A stretch of 32,413 nt of DNA from Phycisphaerae bacterium (GTDB taxonomy: Bacteria > Planctomycetota > Phycisphaerae > Phycisphaerales > SM1A02), in the NCBI GenBank assembly GCA_002709295.1, contig PAQL01000012.1, positions 235,717-268,129 of the forward strand, read 5' to 3'. The notes under the pieces are model-generated. The model searched no databases. It was not told the origin of the DNA and worked only from the letters and a program-made list of their open reading frames with translations. Positions 1 to 7,200 of the stretch are shown in pieces; within the stretch, counting starts at the first letter, position 1; each line of letters begins with the position of its first letter. The translations under genes were made by a program, and so were the position numbers.

Positions 1-251
1 TCGAGATTGAGCTGCGTGCCCGCCACCTCGACTCCGAGTCCGACGAAGAGTCCCACCGGACTCGTGGACTGCGTGGCGACGTTCTCCACTCCGGGCTGCT
101 TCTTCTCGATGTAGTAGAGATCCTGGAAGTCGGTGCGACTGGACTTGAAGGCGGGAGTGTCGGCGTTCGCGATGTTGTTCGCGATCACGTCGAGCTGGGT
201 GTTCAGGGCGTTCATGCCGCTGGCGGAACTGTTGAGGGCGAGGTAGCTCAT
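1..251 (-). CDS. flgG: Flagellar distal rod protein FlgG, N-terminal part (cut by window edge)
   Basis: Only the first 83 codons are inside the window; the gene runs off the left edge. FlgG polymerises into the distal rod of the flagellar basal body. The N-terminal rod/hook motif is clear: DVIANNIANADTPAFK at residues 21-36, followed by a stretch (SSRTDFQDLYY) typical of FlgG rather than FlgF or FlgC. The ATG at 251 lies 23 nt after the flgF stop, so the two genes are almost certainly co-transcribed, in the usual flgF-flgG order. FlgE or another rod protein is a less likely alternative, because the SR-DF-DL-Y signature after the ANN motif is characteristic of FlgG. Confidence 0.88.
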   Translation of the reverse strand, partial: MSYLALNSSASGMNALNTQLDVIANNIANADTPAFKSSRTDFQDLYYIEKKQPGVENVATQSTSPVGLFVGLGVEVAGTQLNL

Positions 252-274
252 GTCGTTGGGTTCCTGGGAGGCGA

Positions 275-1030
275 TCAGCCGACCGCGATGCGGGTGACCG
301 CGAGTTCCATCATTCGGTCGTGGAAGTCGATGAAGCGAGCCGCGGCCTGGACCGACCGGCTCGACTGGATCAGTTCACTCATGCTTTGAATCGGGTCGAC
401 GTTGGAGGTCTCGTAGGTCCCCTGGGCGACCCGGGGATCACGCATCACGTCGACCCGGGTGCCGTCGGCCACCTGGAAGAGGTTGTCTCCGGACTTGCGA
501 AGCGCGTCCCGGGGCGGGGCGGCCACGCCGATGCGGCCGACCTCCTCGAGGGACCCGTCCGCCTTCACGCTCACCGTGCCGTCGGTGGCGATCCGGACCT
601 CGCCCTCGCCGAGTCGGATCGGCCTCTGCCGGTCGCCGAGGACCGGCCGGCCGTCGATGTCGACGAGGAATCCGTCACGGTCCCGCTTGAACCGACCATC
701 CCGGGTGTAGGCGGTGGAGTCGCCGTCGCGGACCATGAAGAAACCGTCGCCATCGATGGCGAGGTCGAGCGGTCCGCCGTCGACCATGGCCCCCTGGGCG
801 TAGTCGGTCATGGTGTCGTTGGCGAGGACCCCGCCCCCGAGCCGGGTCAGCATCTCGGCGGAAGGCGTGGCCAGGCCGAGCGACTGGGCGGGAGCGGGAC
901 GCTCGATCGTGAAGGCGGTGTCCGCCTTGAACCCCGCCGTCTCGGCGTTGGCGACGTTGTTGGCGATGATGTCCTGGCGATGAACCTCGGTGGAGAGGCC
1001 GGCGGCTGACATCCAGAGTCCGTAATTCAC
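275..1030 (-). CDS. flgF: Flagellar proximal rod protein FlgF
   Basis: A 251-residue rod protein, about the usual FlgF length. Residues 20-35 (DIIANNVANAETAGFK) are the N-terminal rod motif. The middle carries the FlgE/F/G-like D1 region (DLAIDGDGFFMV, then YTRDGRF), and the C-terminus has the coiled-coil rod domain (SNVDPIQSMSELIQSSR...). The absence of a long D2 domain and the operon position before flgG support FlgF. The start is GTG at 1030, overlapping the TGA of the upstream small gene in a GTGA arrangement, which points to translational coupling. Assembly is in the periplasm through the flagellar export apparatus, so no signal peptide is expected and none is seen. Confidence 0.9.
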   Translation of the reverse strand: MNYGLWMSAAGLSTEVHRQDIIANNVANAETAGFKADTAFTIERPAPAQSLGLATPSAEMLTRLGGGVLANDTMTDYAQGAMVDGGPLDLAIDGDGFFMVRDGDSTAYTRDGRFKRDRDGFLVDIDGRPVLGDRQRPIRLGEGEVRIATDGTVSVKADGSLEEVGRIGVAAPPRDALRKSGDNLFQVADGTRVDVMRDPRVAQGTYETSNVDPIQSMSELIQSSRSVQAAARFIDFHDRMMELAVTRIAVG

Positions 1031-1383
1031 GCTGCATCCTCCGTTGAGGCGTTGCGATCGCTTCCCGCGTGGGGGTCGGTGGTACCCACCGCAACCTCGA
1101 TGCCACTCGAGCCGGAACCCGCGGAGACCGCCGATCGGGTCCGATGGAGGCCCGCGGCAAGGGTTCCCAGCCGGATGATCTCCCGGGCGATGGCCCCCGC
1201 TGCGTCGGGGTTGCGCCGTCGATCGCGCAAGGATTGCAGGAGCTGCGCACTCACCACCCCGGTCGTGCCGGTCGGCTCAAGGACGTCTCCATCCGGTCCG
1301 AACGACCCGAAATCGGGGTTCCAGGCTGTGTTTCGGGGATCCTGGTGCTCCGCACCGTGATCCGCGAGGGATTCATTCCGCAT
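1027..1383 (-). CDS. Small protein of unknown function upstream of flgF
   Basis: A 118-residue frame whose TGA overlaps the GTG start of flgF. I do not recognise the family. The ATG at 1383 was chosen because AAGGAG lies seven bases upstream on the minus strand; the frame stays open further upstream but loses coding character there. The centre (about residues 45-80) reads as an amphipathic helical stretch, QLLQSLRDRRRNPDAAGAIA and beyond; both ends are polar and probably disordered. There is no signal peptide and no membrane segment. The position as first gene of a flgF-flgG unit suggests a flagella-linked role (chaperone, regulator or structural accessory), but that is inference from context only. 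Confidence 0.55.
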   Translation of the reverse strand: MRNESLADHGAEHQDPRNTAWNPDFGSFGPDGDVLEPTGTTGVVSAQLLQSLRDRRRNPDAAGAIAREIIRLGTLAAGLHRTRSAVSAGSGSSGIEVAVGTTDPHAGSDRNASTEDAA

Positions 1384-1433
1384 CGAGGCACTCCTTGCCA
1401 TGGGCGGGTCGAGCGATGTCTGGTGATCAGGAA

Positions 1434-1448
1434 ACAACTGCCGTGCCG
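1434..1448 (-). promoter_or_regulatory. Possible sigma-54-like -24/-12 element before the flagellar genes
   Basis: On the minus strand CGGCAC, five bases, then TTGT. This matches the sigma-54 pattern TGGCAC-N5-TTGC in the GG and most flanking bases but lacks the final C. It lies about 50 nt upstream of the ATG at 1383. The whole gap 1384-1639 separates divergent genes and must hold promoters for both; I see no convincing sigma-70 pair there. Confidence 0.25.
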
Positions 1449-1639
1449 GAATGGGAGGAGACCCGGCTGGAAGCCGTATTCGAGGCCCCTCCCGGCGACC
1501 GGGAGGCGGATCGCGGTCGGAGGCGGGGCCGATGGTCGTCGCCGATTTTCTTGCCGCATGCGGAACCTCGCCGATGGCTCCGGATGCACCGGTGGCAGGA
1601 CGCCGATCCGACTCACCCGTTCCGGCGAAGGACTGCTCC

Positions 1640-1957
1640 ATGATCCAGCTGAAGGCCAGATGCCTGCCGCCAGCCAATCTCTCCGGCCCCGTCCGGAACG
1701 ATGGATCCCCCTCCGTCGAGGGGTCGTGCCCGTTCCTCGAGCAGAATGACTGTCGCTGCTCGAATCGGTTCGCCCTCGGACGCCTGGAGCAGATGCTGGA
1801 GATCTGCCTCGGCCCCGGCATGGCCGGCTGCTTCATGTACCACCGTCTGCGGCAGGAGACGCAGCGAAGACAGTCGCACGAGACTTCCGACGCCACGCCC
1901 ATTGTCGAACCCACCCATGAAGGCCGAGCCATCCACCTTCAACCGACCGGTACGTGA
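1640..1957 (+). CDS. Small Cys-rich protein (putative metal-binding), overlaps xerD start
   Basis: A 105-residue frame starting at ATG 1640, with GAAGGA about seven bases upstream. Four cysteines lie in a compact array: C30, C40, C56 and C64 (with an extra C38), in the context CPFLEQNDCRC...LEICLGPGMAGC-FMYH. Third codon positions are strongly G/C from residue 8 to about residue 72, which supports real coding here; the last 30 residues look less constrained and overlap the recombinase start by 41 nt in another frame. The spacing C-X9-C-X15-C-X7-C could hold zinc or an Fe-S cluster; that is inference. The opposite strand also has an open frame over 1613-1942, but it has no good ribosome site and no recognisable motif. 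Confidence 0.55.
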   Translation: MIQLKARCLPPANLSGPVRNDGSPSVEGSCPFLEQNDCRCSNRFALGRLEQMLEICLGPGMAGCFMYHRLRQETQRRQSHETSDATPIVEPTHEGRAIHLQPTGT

Positions 1958-2837
1958 CTTCCTGACCTGGGCGAGAATCGAGGCCGGCCTGGCGCCGGCG
2001 ACCCTCGACGCCTACGGCCGGGATCTCGCCGAGCTCGTCGACTTCCTCGAACGCAGCGATGTCCGGAGCATCTCCGACGTCGGGCTCGATCATCTCGCCG
2101 AGCATCTCCGGGGATTGTCCCGGGAGCGGGGTCTGGAACCGAGCTCGATCACCCGTCACCTCGCCACGATCCGGGTGTTCTTCCGCTGGCTCACCGCGAA
2201 CGACCGGATCACGAAGGATCCCGCCCGCCTGCTCGAGCGCCCCCATCGATGGAGACGGGTTCCGGGCGTGATGAGTCCCCGGGAGATGCGATCACTCGTC
2301 GAGGCCCCGTCCCCCGACCAGGGTGGCCTCTGGGTCCGGGACCGTGCCATTCTCGAACTGATGTACGCAGCGGGCCTGCGAGCGAGCGAGGTCGGGGCCA
2401 TGCGACTCGACGAGTTCCATGAGGAACTGGCCAGCGTGACCGTGACCGGCAAGGGATCGAAGCAGCGGATCGTCCCCATCGGCGATCCCGCGATGCACTG
2501 GACCCTGAAGTACCTTCAGGAACTGCGGCCCCACCTGGTCCGCTTCGACGACGGGCGGGACCGGCAACGACTCCTCCTCTCCTTCAGCGGGAGACCGCTG
2601 GAGCGGGTCGCGATCTGGCAGATCGTCCGGAAGTACGCCCGGGTGGCGGGACTCGAGGACGTCCACCCCCACAAGCTCCGACACAGCTTCGCGACCCACC
2701 TTCTGGTGGGCGGCGCGGACCTCAGAGTCGTCCAGGAACTGCTCGGTCACGCCGACATCGGCACCACCCAGATCTACACCCATGTGGACCGGGGCCAGCT
2801 GCGTGAAGTGGTGAAGAGCCACCACCCCCGTCCCTGA
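1917..2837 (+). CDS. xerD: Tyrosine recombinase, XerC/XerD family
   Basis: A 306-residue protein, the usual Xer length. Residues 8-95 form the SAM-like core-binding domain (DFLTWARIEAG...TLDAYGRDL). The catalytic domain has the full active set: R155 (AAGLRASE), K179 (TGKGSK), H252 and R255 (HKLRHSFATHLL), H278 (LLGHAD) and the nucleophile Y287 (TTQIYTHV). XerC and XerD together resolve chromosome dimers at dif. The sequence alone does not settle which of the two this is; the HADIGTTQIYTHV tail is common in XerD. The start is ATG 1917, since the frame upstream of it has no coding character. It is not a phage-type integrase in length or motif, so the nearby tRNA is not evidence of an integrated element. 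Confidence 0.9.
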   Translation: MKAEPSTFNRPVRDFLTWARIEAGLAPATLDAYGRDLAELVDFLERSDVRSISDVGLDHLAEHLRGLSRERGLEPSSITRHLATIRVFFRWLTANDRITKDPARLLERPHRWRRVPGVMSPREMRSLVEAPSPDQGGLWVRDRAILELMYAAGLRASEVGAMRLDEFHEELASVTVTGKGSKQRIVPIGDPAMHWTLKYLQELRPHLVRFDDGRDRQRLLLSFSGRPLERVAIWQIVRKYARVAGLEDVHPHKLRHSFATHLLVGGADLRVVQELLGHADIGTTQIYTHVDRGQLREVVKSHHPRP

Positions 2838-2839
2838 GA

Positions 2840-2968
2840 TCAGTCGAAGTCGTCGAACCCGGTCGCGATCGACTGGAACTCTCCCGAAATCGTCTCGACC
2901 ACCCTGAACTCGCTGGGGAGACGGTCCGGACATTCGACGGGACGCGTGGTCGGGCGACGTGGATCCAC
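2840..2968 (-). CDS. Possible very small protein downstream of the ACT-domain gene
   Basis: From GTG 2968 a 42-codon frame runs to a TGA at 2840, in the 148-nt gap between the convergent recombinase and ACT-domain genes. The last half (VVETISGEFQSIATGFDDFD) has the acidic/aromatic make-up and G/C third positions of real coding sequence. There is no ribosome-binding site, and the frame differs from that of the ACT gene, whose stop lies 17 nt upstream. It could be a genuine microprotein, the frameshifted old tail of a longer neighbour, or chance. Confidence 0.22.
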   Translation of the reverse strand: MDPRRPTTRPVECPDRLPSEFRVVETISGEFQSIATGFDDFD

Positions 2969-2985
2969 CCGGAACCGGGCCGGAC

Positions 2986-3372
2986 CTAGGGCGCCACGAT
3001 GCCGTCCACGACCTCGACTCCGGTCGCGATCCACGCGGCCTCCGCGGCATCGGCCCGACCCTCCTCGACCAGCAGCCAGTCGGTGTCGTGGGTCGAGACC
3101 GCGAGCACGGAGATGCCCGCGGCCCGCAGCGGCTCGAGGAATCCCGCCAGCACGCCCACCAGATCCGGGGCCAGCGGACCGGGAACGGACCACGCGCGGT
3201 AAGGACCCAGTCCGTCACCGGTCCAGGGCCCGATCACACTCGACTCCTCGGGAGTACGGGAGACGGAGATCAGCCCGTGCCAGTCCGCGGGAGCCTCGGG
3301 GGATTCGAGAACGTCGGATCTCACTCCGTGCAGTCCGGACCAGCGGAACAGGCGTCTTGAATGGTCGGTCAT
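2986..3372 (-). CDS. ACT-domain protein (COG3603-like amino-acid-binding regulator)
   Basis: A 128-residue protein made of two ACT-like halves. Residues 34-48 (LISVSRTPEESSVIGP) match the 'SVTRTxDELSVVCP' segment, and residues 62-103 (WSVPGPL...ISVLAVSTHDTDWLLV) match the 'ALxVxGPLDFxLxGVLA...IPVFALSTYDTDYLLV' segment of small double-ACT proteins. Such proteins are thought to bind amino acids and regulate; the partner is not known. The ATG at 3372 is chosen because AGAGGAG lies about six bases upstream; the frame is open further up but without coding character. It ends in GIVAP-TAG, the usual length. It is a single gene divergent from the tRNA. Confidence 0.75.
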   Translation of the reverse strand: MTDHSRRLFRWSGLHGVRSDVLESPEAPADWHGLISVSRTPEESSVIGPWTGDGLGPYRAWSVPGPLAPDLVGVLAGFLEPLRAAGISVLAVSTHDTDWLLVEEGRADAAEAAWIATGVEVVDGIVAP

Positions 3373-3521
3373 CGGCGGCTCCTCTCTCCCCGGCCCCGGT
3401 CCGCACCGGTCCGGAGTGGCGAATAACCCCCGGTGGAACATCGCTCCTTCCCCGTCTTCCGGCTTTGAGGCCGAGAAGGGCCCGGTATAGGCGGCTCAGG
3501 GGCGGTGGATTCGGTTGTCGG

Positions 3522-3549
3522 TTGACCGCACGGCGACGAGCGGTAAGAT
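3522..3549 (+). promoter_or_regulatory. Sigma-70-type promoter of the tRNA-Gln gene
   Basis: TTGACC at 3522-3527 and TAAGAT at 3544-3549 with a 16-nt spacer. The expected transcription start near 3556 lies a few bases before the tRNA 5' end at 3563. This is the clearest housekeeping promoter in the window. Confidence 0.6.
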
Positions 3550-3562
3550 TCAGAGCATCACT

Positions 3563-3633
3563 TGGGGATTGGTGTAACGGTAGCACAGCTGATTCTGGTT
3601 CAGTCAGTCCAAGTTCGAATCTTGGATCCCCAG
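3563..3633 (+). tRNA. tRNA-Gln (anticodon CUG)
   Basis: A 71-nt cloverleaf. The acceptor arm TGGGGAT (3563-3569) pairs with ATCCCCA (3626-3632), with G73 as discriminator. The D arm is GTGT/GCAC. The anticodon stem GCTGA/TCAGT encloses the loop TTCTGGT, giving anticodon CTG. The T arm is CCAAG-TTCGAAT-CTTGG. The 3' CCA is not encoded and must be added by a nucleotidyltransferase. Confidence 0.95.
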
Positions 3634-3641
3634 TTCGACCA

Positions 3642-3672
3642 ACGGCCCGGTCCTTCGACCGGGCCGTTTCTT
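3642..3672 (+). terminator. Rho-independent terminator after tRNA-Gln
   Basis: A perfect 11-bp GC-rich stem, ACGGCCCGGTC (3642-3652) and GACCGGGCCGT (3657-3667), with a CTTC loop followed by a T-rich run (TTTCTT). The T tract is on the plus-strand side, so it serves the tRNA. The same hairpin lies about 50 nt beyond the lipoprotein stop on the minus strand and may also stop that transcript, without a T run. Confidence 0.8.
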
Positions 3673-3719
3673 CATGGCTCGTGATCCATTGCGAGGATCG
3701 CGCCGCGTCGACGACTCGA

Positions 3720-4274
3720 TCAATAGACGACGAAGGGCACCCGCTGGACGGTGCTGTTTCGCACCGGACCCTGCCCGTCCTCGGAGAGGAACTCGACCAC
3801 GAGATCCGCGCCGGTGGCGTCGATCTCCGAAAGGCCGATGGCGGAGATGTCCAGCGTCAGCTCGTATCCCGGACCGATGATGTTCTCGATCGCCGTGGCG
3901 GCGAGGACGTCGGGGCCGAAGGTCCAGGTGGCCAGCGGAGGCTGTGACGCCCCGATCACCGGATCGACCGAACCCACCGGGTAGTAGTGGAAGACCAGCG
4001 AGCCTCGGGCGTGCCGGGGACTGGGGTACGGCCGGGAGAACAGGTACACCGCGACGTTGAGTCGGTTGGGGAACCCGTTTCCATTGGTGTCGACCGGGCG
4101 CTGATCCTTGAGCATCGCCATCGCGTTGATCGGTGCCGTCGCAGGGGGTGGCTGCACCTTCCGCGGCTCGGGAGGGAGCGAGCGGCCGGTGGAGGTCTCG
4201 ACCGAATCGGTCACGCACCCCGCGAGAAGAAGCAGGGCGACCGGCAGGATTCTGGTGATTCGAACGGCCATCAC
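3720..4274 (-). CDS. Lipoprotein downstream of the giant secretin; pilotin-like role possible
   Basis: A 184-residue protein with a lipoprotein signal: basic start, hydrophobic run at residues 9-18 and lipobox LLAGC with Cys20. A Pro-rich linker (about 33-48) leads to a compact domain (about 50-184) rich in beta-type segments (NRLNVAVYLFSRPYP, GSLVFHYYPVG, YELTLDISAIG, ADLVVEFLSEDG). I do not recognise a named family. It starts 17 nt after the secretin stop and is probably the last gene of the same transcript. Secretins often need a small outer-membrane lipoprotein (pilotin) encoded nearby, so a secretin-assembly or outer-membrane accessory role is a reasonable inference, though the fold does not visibly match known pilotins. 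Two ATG codons stand in tandem at 4274 and 4271. Confidence 0.75.
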   Translation of the reverse strand: MMAVRITRILPVALLLLAGCVTDSVETSTGRSLPPEPRKVQPPPATAPINAMAMLKDQRPVDTNGNGFPNRLNVAVYLFSRPYPSPRHARGSLVFHYYPVGSVDPVIGASQPPLATWTFGPDVLAATAIENIIGPGYELTLDISAIGLSEIDATGADLVVEFLSEDGQGPVRNSTVQRVPFVVY

Positions 4275-4291
4275 TCGATCGATGCCTTCCG

Positions 4292-7200
4292 TCAGTTGAG
4301 GTCCTGCGAATCCGACTTCCCGGAGATGGGCTCGAACGACGACCCGAGCTCGTCTCCGCTGGCCTCCAGATTCCCGCGCTGCATCTGCCTGGTCATCTCC
4401 GGATCCAACGGAAGATCCTCGATGAGCTTCCGGGTGCGGTCGATCAGCTCGGTCGAGTCGTTCGAATTGACCACGTGAGGGGTCAGCACGATCAACAGCT
4501 CCCGTCGGATCCGGCTCTCGGTCTCGCTTCGGAAGAGCCCGCCGAGCAGGGGGATGTCGCCGAGAAGCGGAACCTTCATGTTCCGCCGTTCCGCGAAGTC
4601 CTCGATGAGTCCGGCAAGCACGATGGTCTCGCCGTCCTTGACGGTCACCGTGGTCTCGGCCTCCCGCTTCTGGATGATGGGACTGCGGAAGGTCTCGCTG
4701 ATCTCCGTGGTCTTCTCGCTCAGTCGTGACAGCGTCGGGCGGACCTGCATCCGGACGAAACCGTCGGGGTTGATCGTGGGCCTGACCTCGAGGATGACAC
4801 CCAGATCCTCGGCCACCACCGAGGAGCTCTGGGAACCGAACTCGGAGGTGAGCACCGCATCCGGCAGCCGGACCTCCTGACCGATCTGGATCCGGCCGTC
4901 CTCGTTGTTGGCGACGGTGATCGAGGGATTGGCGATGTTCTGCAGTCGTCCCTGGGCGGACATCGCGCTGAGCACGAGGCTCAGGTCGCTGAACCCGACC
5001 GAGAAGGTCCCGGAGAACGGCTGGGAGAAGAAGTTGCCGTTCGCGATCTGGACGGAGGTCGAGAGCGGAATCGTGCCGACCTTCTCGTTGAGGGTGAGCC
5101 CGTAGTCGTCGTCGGTGTCGAGGGTGATCTCGGCGAGCATCACCTGGATGAGCACCTGGGGCGGATCGATGTCGAGTTCCTGGATGATGGTCTCGACCTG
5201 CTCCATGTAGCGAGGAGAGGCGTTCACCAGCACCGAGTTGCTCTTGGCATCACCCACGATCGTGACTTCCCGCTCGAGCAGACGGGCCGCGGACGGAAGC
5301 TGATCGCTGCTCAGGGTGTCGACAAGCTTGCGCTGGTCCTCGCTGACGAACTCGCTGACCACCCTGGCCACGTCGTCGGCCTGGGCGTTCCTCAGGTTGT
5401 AGACGAGGGTCTCCCGCTCGTTGGCATCCTGGGCATCGAGTTCGAGGACCACGTTCTCCACGAGCTCGAGATACTTCGGGGTTCCCGAGACGATCAGGGA
5501 GTTCGTGCGGCTGTCCACCGTGATGGAGAGGGCCTGCCGTTCGTCCGGCACCAGGGTGAGATCGGTGCCGAACATGTCCTCCGAACCGCCGGCGGGAAGT
5601 TCCGCGGAGTCCATCGAGACCTCGGCGACCCCCTCCTCGCGGGGCTTCAGGACGTAGAGGCTCCCCTGCTGACGGAGCTGGAAGAGGTCGGTGAGGATCT
5701 CCGCCATCGCATCCGCATCGGCGTTCTGGAGCTTGAAGACCTCGATCTTCTTCGATCCGGTGCTGCTGGAATCGAGATCCCTGATCATCCGTTCGATGAG
5801 GGCCATGGATTCGCTGGGCGCCGTCACCATGATGGTGTTGGTCCGCACATCCGGCGTGAGACCGATGGACTCCCGGATCGCGGTCGAGACCTCGACCTCC
5901 ATGCTCTGCGAATCGTCACCCTCCATCTCCTGGAGGTATCGGAGCACCGTCCCCACCCGACCACCGCGGGATCGACGACCGCCACCGCCGTTGAGCACGG
6001 TCTCGATGAGCCCGACCATCTCCTGGGCGTTCGCACTGGCGAGCGGGATCGCCCGGACCTCCACGATGGATCCCGGCCGTTCGGAGTCGAGTCGCGAGAC
6101 GAGGTTCCGGACCGCGACGATGTCTCCCGGCGTGCCGGAGACCAGCAGCGCGTTCAACCGGTCGTCGGCGGTCACCTGGACCGCGTCGTTTCCGCGGCGA
6201 CGGTTCTCCGAGTCGGCGTAGATGTCCTCGACCAGCTCCACAAGCTCGCTGGCCCGGTTGTTGACGACCGAGACGATCTCGAAGGTCTGATCGCCGATCC
6301 GGTCCTGCTCGGCCTCGACCAGCAGCCCGACCAGATCACGGACCACGACCTGGTTCTCCCGGCTCGCCGCGATGACGAGGGCATTGCTGCCTTCGAGCGG
6401 CTCGATCGACACTCGGTCGGTCGGCTGTCCCGAATCCCCGAGACTCGCGGCCCGATCACGCATGAGCGATTCGAGTCGCGGGGCCAGATCCCGGGCCGAG
6501 CCCGAGTCCAGGGCCAGCACCTCGATCTCGACCGCGGGATTCAGCGGTGCCTCCTCGAGCCTCGCCACCAGATCCTCGATCGAGCGACGATCCTCGGGAT
6601 TGGCCGCGACCAGCAGCGAACTGCTCCGGGGATCCGGAATGACCAGCGGACGGTCCCGCCGCGCGACGTCGGCGGCCACGCCCGCGTAGCGACGATCCAT
6701 CACCTTGCCGATCGCATCCGCGATCCGTTCGAGTCCGCCCCGAGTGACCGGGACCACCCGGATGTCGGCCACCCGGCCGGTCTGATCGACGTCCAGATCG
6801 AGCACGAGACTCTCGATCACCTGGAAGGTCTCCTCGCCGGCCGCGATCACCAGGGCGTTGGACAGATCGTCGGCCAGCACGAGGGCCTTCTCCAGATCCG
6901 CGGTCTCGGGCTGGACCCGTCGGAGACGTTCGAGCCTCGCATCGACCAGCTGCTGGATGAGCGGCGCGAGCCTGTTCGCGGCGGCGTTCTGAAGATCGAT
7001 GATCCTGACCTCGCGGAAATCCGGCTCCAGCGGAGTGTCGAGCTGGGCGAGCAGCTTCTCGAAGAGCGGGAAGTTCCTCGCGCTGGTGGAGACCACGATC
7101 GAGTTCGTCCGCGGATCGGGGATCGCCTCGAGGCGATCCTCGTCGCGGCGACCACCGCCACGAGCGGCGGCCTGCGCCTCGAAGATCTCCCTGGCCATCG

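Noticed and set aside
1701-1916. An earlier start for the Xer recombinase
   Set aside because: The in-frame upstream stretch is Arg/Ser/Pro-rich without coding character, and the ATG at 1917 gives the normal family length.
1613-1942. A 109-codon minus-strand frame opposite the Cys-rich gene
   Set aside because: No ribosome site and no motif; the plus-strand frame has a good Shine-Dalgarno, a cysteine pattern and better codon third positions.
1917-3633. Recombinase plus tRNA as a sign of an integrated mobile element
   Set aside because: The recombinase has Xer length and motifs, not those of a phage integrase; it is on the far side of another gene from the tRNA, and no repeat of the tRNA 3' end was seen in the window.
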